Part shown: positions 60,768 through 64,000 of the stretch, one piece after another
Numbering within the stretch: the first letter of the stretch is position 1
How the letters are laid out: the number at the start of each line of letters is the position of its first letter
Assembly: GCF_002101775.1 (NCBI RefSeq)
Contig: NZ_LQPI01000042.1
Span: 1 to 64,000, forward strand
DNA: 64,000 bases
Direction: 5' to 3'
DNA from: Mycolicibacter nonchromogenicus
Lineage (GTDB): Bacteria > Actinomycetota > Actinomycetes > Mycobacteriales > Mycobacteriaceae
Notes under the pieces: generated by a model
Told to the model about the DNA's origin: nothing
What the model saw: only the letters and a program-made list of their open reading frames with translations
Databases searched by the model: none
Made by a program: the position numbers and the translations under genes

Positions 60768-61280
60768 CTATTTGGTGGTGCCGATGCCGCGCGGACCGCG
60801 AGACAACGATACGAGACCCGATTGGACGATTTCGCGGATGCCATAGGGCTCCAGCACCCGCAGTAGCGCATCGAACTTGGCCGGCGTGCCGGTGGCCTCG
60901 ATGATCAGCGACTCCGGAGAGACGTCGATCACCCTGGCGCGGAACAGGTTCACCGCTTCGACGATCTGTCCGCGCGTACTGGCGTCCGCACGGACCTTGA
61001 TCAGCGCAATCTCGCGGGAGACGGAATTGTCCTCCTCCTGCTCCACGATCTTGATGACGTTGATCAGCTTGTTGAGCTGCTTGGTGATCTGCTCCAGCGG
61101 GGTGTCCTCCACCGAGACCACGATCGTCATGCGCGACATGTTCTTGGTCTCGGTGGCGCCGACGGCCAGCGACTCGATGTTGAAGCCGCGGCGCGAGAAC
61201 AGGGCAGCCACCCGCGCCAGCACACCGGGCTTGTCTTCGACCAGCACCGAGAGCGTGTGGGTCTTCCAACCTGTCGCCAT
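60768..61280 (-). CDS. ilvN: acetolactate synthase regulatory subunit
   Basis: A 170-residue small subunit with an N-terminal ACT domain (THTLSVLVEDKPGVLARVAALFSRRGFNIESLAVG) that binds valine for feedback inhibition. A second ACT-like domain follows (VIDVSPESLIIEATGTPAKFDALLRVL). ATG at 61280 overlaps the ilvB stop by one base (TGATG), a classic translational-coupling arrangement. A GTG one codon earlier is also possible. Confidence 0.97.
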   Translation of the reverse strand: MATGWKTHTLSVLVEDKPGVLARVAALFSRRGFNIESLAVGATETKNMSRMTIVVSVEDTPLEQITKQLNKLINVIKIVEQEEDNSVSREIALIKVRADASTRGQIVEAVNLFRARVIDVSPESLIIEATGTPAKFDALLRVLEPYGIREIVQSGLVSLSRGPRGIGTTK

Positions 61281-63148
61281 CACGCGTGCCCCTCGTTGTT
61301 CTCGTCGTCGAACAGCGGCCGAATGCCGCGTGCCGCCTGGATTTCGTCATTGCTGGTGCCGGCGGCCACCATCGGCCAGACCTGCGCGTCGGCGCCGACG
61401 ATGAAGTCGATCACCACCGGGCGGTCGTTGATCGCGCGCGCCTGGTTGATCACGTCTTCGACGTCTTCCTCACGCTCGCAACGCAATCCGACGCAACCGA
61501 GCGCTTCGGCCAACAACACGAAGTCGGGAATGCGGTGTGAGTGGGTGGCCAGGTCGGTCTGGCTGTAGCGCTCGCCGTAGAACAGCGTCTGCCACTGCCG
61601 CACCATGCCGAGATTGCCGTTGTTGATCAACGCCACCTTGATCGGCAGCCCTTCGATGGCGCAGGTGGCCAGTTCCTGGTTGGTCATCTGGAAGCAGCCG
61701 TCGCCGTCGATCGCCCACACCTCGGCCTCCGGGCGGCCCATCTTGGCGCCCATCGCTGCGGGGACCGCGAATCCCATGGTGCCCAGGCCGCCGGAATTCA
61801 GCCAGGTGCGCGGCTTTTCGTACTTCACGAACTGCGCGGCCCACATCTGGTGCTGGCCGACGCCGGCGACATAGAGCGCGTCGGGTCCGGCGATGCGGCC
61901 CAGCGTCTCGATCACGAACTCCGGCGACAGGCTGCCGTCGCTCTGCGGCCCGTAACTGAGCGGGTAGGTCGAGCGCACCCCGTCGAGGTAGCTCCACCAG
62001 TCCGCCATATCCAGCTCCAGCTTGCCGTGGCGAAGCACCTCGAGCAGCTCGGTGATGACGGCCTTGACGTCACCGACGATCGGCACGTCAGCGTGCCGGT
62101 TCTTACCGATCTCGGCGGGGTCGATGTCGGCGTGAATCACCTTGGCGTCCGGGGCAAACGAATCCAGTTGGCCGGTGACCCGGTCGTCGAAGCGGGCACC
62201 CAGGGTGATCAGCAGATCCGAGCGCTGCAGCGCGGCCACCGCGGCCACCGTGCCGTGCATGCCGGGCATACCCAGGTGCTGACGGTGACTGTCCGGAAAT
62301 GCGCCGCGCGCCATCAACGTGGTGACCACCGGGATACCGGTCAGCTCGGCCAGTTCGGCCAGTTCCGCACAGGCCTCCCCACGGATCACGCCGCCGCCCA
62401 CATAGAGCACTGGGCGGGTCGCAGCCGTGATCAGCTTGGCGGCCTCGCGGACCTGCCGGCTGTGCGGCTTGGTGGTCGGCTTGTAGCCGGGCAGATCCAT
62501 CCGGGGTGGCCAGGCAAACGTGCACTGTCCCTGCAGGATGTCCTTGGGGATGTCGACCAGCACCGCGCCGGGACGCCCCGAGGCCGCGATGTGAAAGGCC
62601 TCGGCGATCAGCCGGGGAATGTCATCGCCATTGCTGACCAGGAAGTTGTGCTTGGTGATCGGCATGGTGATGCCGGAGATGTCGGCCTCCTGGAAGGCGT
62701 CCGTGCCGATCAGCGAACGGCCGACCTGGCCGGTGATCGCGACCACCGGAATGGAGTCCATCTGTGCGTCGGCCAGCGGGGTGACCAGGTTGGTGGCACC
62801 GGGCCCCGAGGTGGCCATGCACACCCCGACCCGACCGGTGGCGTGCGCGTAGCCGCTGGCCGCGTGCCCGGCGCCCTGCTCGTGCCGAACCAGCACGTGA
62901 CGCAACTTCTTCGAGTCGAACAGCGGGTCATAGACCGGCAGAACCGCGCCGCCGGGGATGCCGAAGATCACGTCGACATCGAGCTCTTCCAGCGATCGGA
63001 TCACCGATTGGGCACCGGTCATCTGCTCGGCCTGGACCCGCTTGGCCGATGACTTGGCCTTGCCTGAAACGGCGTCCGGGGCCGAAGCCCCGTTGGCGGC
63101 TTGCGCCGGGGCCGACCGCTCCGGCGGCCGGGTGGTGGGTGCGCTCAC
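61280..63148 (-). CDS. ilvB: acetolactate synthase catalytic subunit
   Basis: ThDP enzyme of 622 residues making acetolactate and acetohydroxybutyrate. An Ala/Ser-rich N-tail of about 40 residues precedes the first domain. The catalytic Glu is in [21 protein letters not shown], with FAD-linked and ThDP motifs [29 protein letters not shown]. Normal length for ilvB1 (Rv3003c). The GTG start follows GAGGAAA. First structural gene of ilvBNC, controlled by the upstream attenuator. Confidence 0.97.
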   Translation of the reverse strand: MSAPTTRPPERSAPAQAANGASAPDAVSGKAKSSAKRVQAEQMTGAQSVIRSLEELDVDVIFGIPGGAVLPVYDPLFDSKKLRHVLVRHEQGAGHAASGYAHATGRVGVCMATSGPGATNLVTPLADAQMDSIPVVAITGQVGRSLIGTDAFQEADISGITMPITKHNFLVSNGDDIPRLIAEAFHIAASGRPGAVLVDIPKDILQGQCTFAWPPRMDLPGYKPTTKPHSRQVREAAKLITAATRPVLYVGGGVIRGEACAELAELAELTGIPVVTTLMARGAFPDSHRQHLGMPGMHGTVAAVAALQRSDLLITLGARFDDRVTGQLDSFAPDAKVIHADIDPAEIGKNRHADVPIVGDVKAVITELLEVLRHGKLELDMADWWSYLDGVRSTYPLSYGPQSDGSLSPEFVIETLGRIAGPDALYVAGVGQHQMWAAQFVKYEKPRTWLNSGGLGTMGFAVPAAMGAKMGRPEAEVWAIDGDGCFQMTNQELATCAIEGLPIKVALINNGNLGMVRQWQTLFYGERYSQTDLATHSHRIPDFVLLAEALGCVGLRCEREEDVEDVINQARAINDRPVVIDFIVGADAQVWPMVAAGTSNDEIQAARGIRPLFDDENNEGHA

Positions 63149-63191
63149 GGTTTCCTCTTCAATTCCTCGGTGCTACAGAACTGGTGGCAAC

Positions 63192-63228
63192 AAAAAACCC
63201 CCGCCAGCTCAGCTGCTGCACGAGGGTT
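63192..63228 (-). terminator. ilv operon attenuator hairpin
   Basis: On the minus strand, AACCCTCG (63228-63221) pairs with CGGGGGTT (63203-63196), with an inner CAGC...GCTG pairing, followed by a run of six T (63197-63192). It lies 19 bases after the leader-peptide stop and 43 bases before the ilvB start. This is a rho-independent terminator in a leader, hence attenuation. Confidence 0.85.
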
Positions 63229-63247
63229 GCGCGTCGGTGTTGGTAGT

Positions 63248-63298
63248 TCAGGCAACAACCAACGCGCAGTGGGCTACTACGAGCATGCCGTTGTCCAT
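63248..63298 (-). CDS. ilvBNC leader peptide
   Basis: A 16-codon open frame reading MDNGMLVVAHCALVVA then TGA. Four Val, two Leu and three Ala codons in the last eleven positions match the end products of the operon. Slow translation at these codons when branched-chain aminoacyl-tRNAs are scarce would favour an antiterminator over the hairpin at 63192-63228. Corynebacterium glutamicum ilvBNC has the same type of leader. The assignment rests on composition and position, not on homology. Confidence 0.85.
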   Translation of the reverse strand: MDNGMLVVAHCALVVA

Positions 63299-63348
63299 AG
63301 CAGACGACGGTAGCCCCTGGACCGAGCGCGCGTCAAATGAGCAAGCGC

Positions 63349-64000
63349 TCAGTTCAGGTGGTCGACCAGCGATCCCTGCTCGCCGAACAGCTTCGCCTCC
63401 CAATGCTCGAGCAGGTCGGTGTTGTCACGGTCGTTGGGGTGAAAGCCCGGCTGCATGTACTCGCCGAGTCGGCTGAAGACGGCGCGAGTCAGAAACGGCG
63501 AATGCCGCAGGGCCGCGAAACTGCGGAACAGACGCACCGGGTGGTAGGCGGCCCGGTCGCCGAAGAGGGAGATCAGGGTGTTGATCACGACGGCAAGGGG
63601 GAAACTGAAGCGAATGATCCGCATGGTCCGGATACGCCGGGTCTCGCCGCCACCGACGGCCCGATAGACGTCGAATGCCACCGCCCGGTGCTCGGACTCC
63701 TCGATGGCGTGCCACAACAGCATGGACCGCACCTCGCTGGTGCCCAGCACTTCCTGCGCCTTCTCATCCGAGAGCAGGGTCTCGGCGAACACGGCGGTGA
63801 AATGTTCGAGCGCGGCGGTGATGGCCAGGCAGGTCAGCGGCGAGAACCGCCGTTCGATGGCCTGCTGACGGCGATCGACCAGCTGCGCGACCCTGCGGGT
63901 CGGGTAACCCATCTCCTGCAGCCGCTCATTGAGTGCGCGGTGCTCGCGTCCGTGGGTCACTTCCTGACCGATGAATCCCTTGACCTGTTCTTTGAGGCCG
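63349..64000 (-). CDS. predicted metal-dependent hydrolase (PF10118-like), 5' end beyond the window
   Basis: Open to the window edge; 217 residues are visible. The segment GFIGQEVTHGREHRALNERL, then LEHFTAVFAETLL and LLWHAIEESEHRAVAFDVYR, supplies repeated E/H residues of a helical di-metal site, as in the predicted metal-dependent hydrolase family common in mycobacteria. A GTG inside the frame at 63960 is too far into the conserved region to be the start. Substrate unknown. It is downstream of nothing visible and is transcribed away from the ilv leader only if it has its own promoter beyond the edge. Confidence 0.75.
   Translation of the reverse strand, partial: GLKEQVKGFIGQEVTHGREHRALNERLQEMGYPTRRVAQLVDRRQQAIERRFSPLTCLAITAALEHFTAVFAETLLSDEKAQEVLGTSEVRSMLLWHAIEESEHRAVAFDVYRAVGGGETRRIRTMRIIRFSFPLAVVINTLISLFGDRAAYHPVRLFRSFAALRHSPFLTRAVFSRLGEYMQPGFHPNDRDNTDLLEHWEAKLFGEQGSLVDHLN

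Overview
The window is high-GC actinobacterial DNA from a mycobacterium. Its backbone follows, gene for gene and in order, the M. tuberculosis stretch from fpg (Rv2924c) to ilvB1 (Rv3003c): fpg-rnc-DUF177-sepIVA, purU, coaD-rsmD-pca-VKOR-DsbA-like, lipN, aldo/keto reductases, recG, ung, thiL, ddl, gpsA, fbiD, ppk, mutT1, hupB, leuDC with an IclR regulator, tRNA-Glu/tRNA-Gln, gltX, leuB-serA and ilvBNC. The PDIM/phenolic glycolipid block that separates sepIVA from purU in M. tuberculosis is absent: the two genes are divergent neighbours here. This points to a non-tuberculous mycobacterium. The species cannot be fixed from the sequence alone.

Layout. 1-0.24 kb: C-terminal end of an IS110-type transposase. 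0.28-4.3 kb: DNA repair, RNA processing and division genes plus purU. 4.3-9.1 kb: accessory segment between purU and coaD with a GXWXG/DUF4334 protein, a TetR regulator, an unusual 461-residue protein (three copies of an ~80-residue module followed by a GIY-YIG-like nuclease domain) and a complete but frameshifted IS3-family element with recognisable inverted repeats and a 3-bp target duplication. 9.1-38.3 kb: conserved housekeeping backbone. 38.5-39.8 kb: MFS transporter.

39.8-54.7 kb: a large insertion between the Rv2994-like MFS gene and leuB. It carries ectABCD (ectoine and 5-hydroxyectoine synthesis), then a divergent IclR regulator and an 11-gene, mostly overlapping operon. That operon encodes a Rieske ring-hydroxylating dioxygenase (alpha, beta), a small unknown protein, a diol dehydrogenase, a class II aldolase-like decarboxylase and pcaHGBLIJ. 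The gene set fits conversion of phthalate or a related aromatic acid to protocatechuate and on to beta-ketoadipyl-CoA. Ferredoxin, reductase, transporter and the final thiolase are not in the window. A frameshifted secreted PE-PPE-domain hydrolase follows, flanked by two near-identical 59-bp dyad repeats.

54.7-64 kb: leuB-serA, a phytoene-desaturase-like oxidoreductase, a secreted protein made of 16- and 13-residue repeats, and ilvBNC. The ilv operon has a clear transcription attenuator: a 16-residue leader peptide rich in Val/Leu/Ala codons, then a hairpin and a T-run. The window ends inside a predicted metal-dependent hydrolase.

Regulatory signals seen directly are a GTCTCA-N5-TGAGAC operator between leuC and its IclR regulator, paired TCTG-N5-CAGA sites 84 bp apart in the aromatic-operon promoter region, several bidirectional terminators between convergent genes, and two loci of a 55-bp-period MIRU-like repeat.
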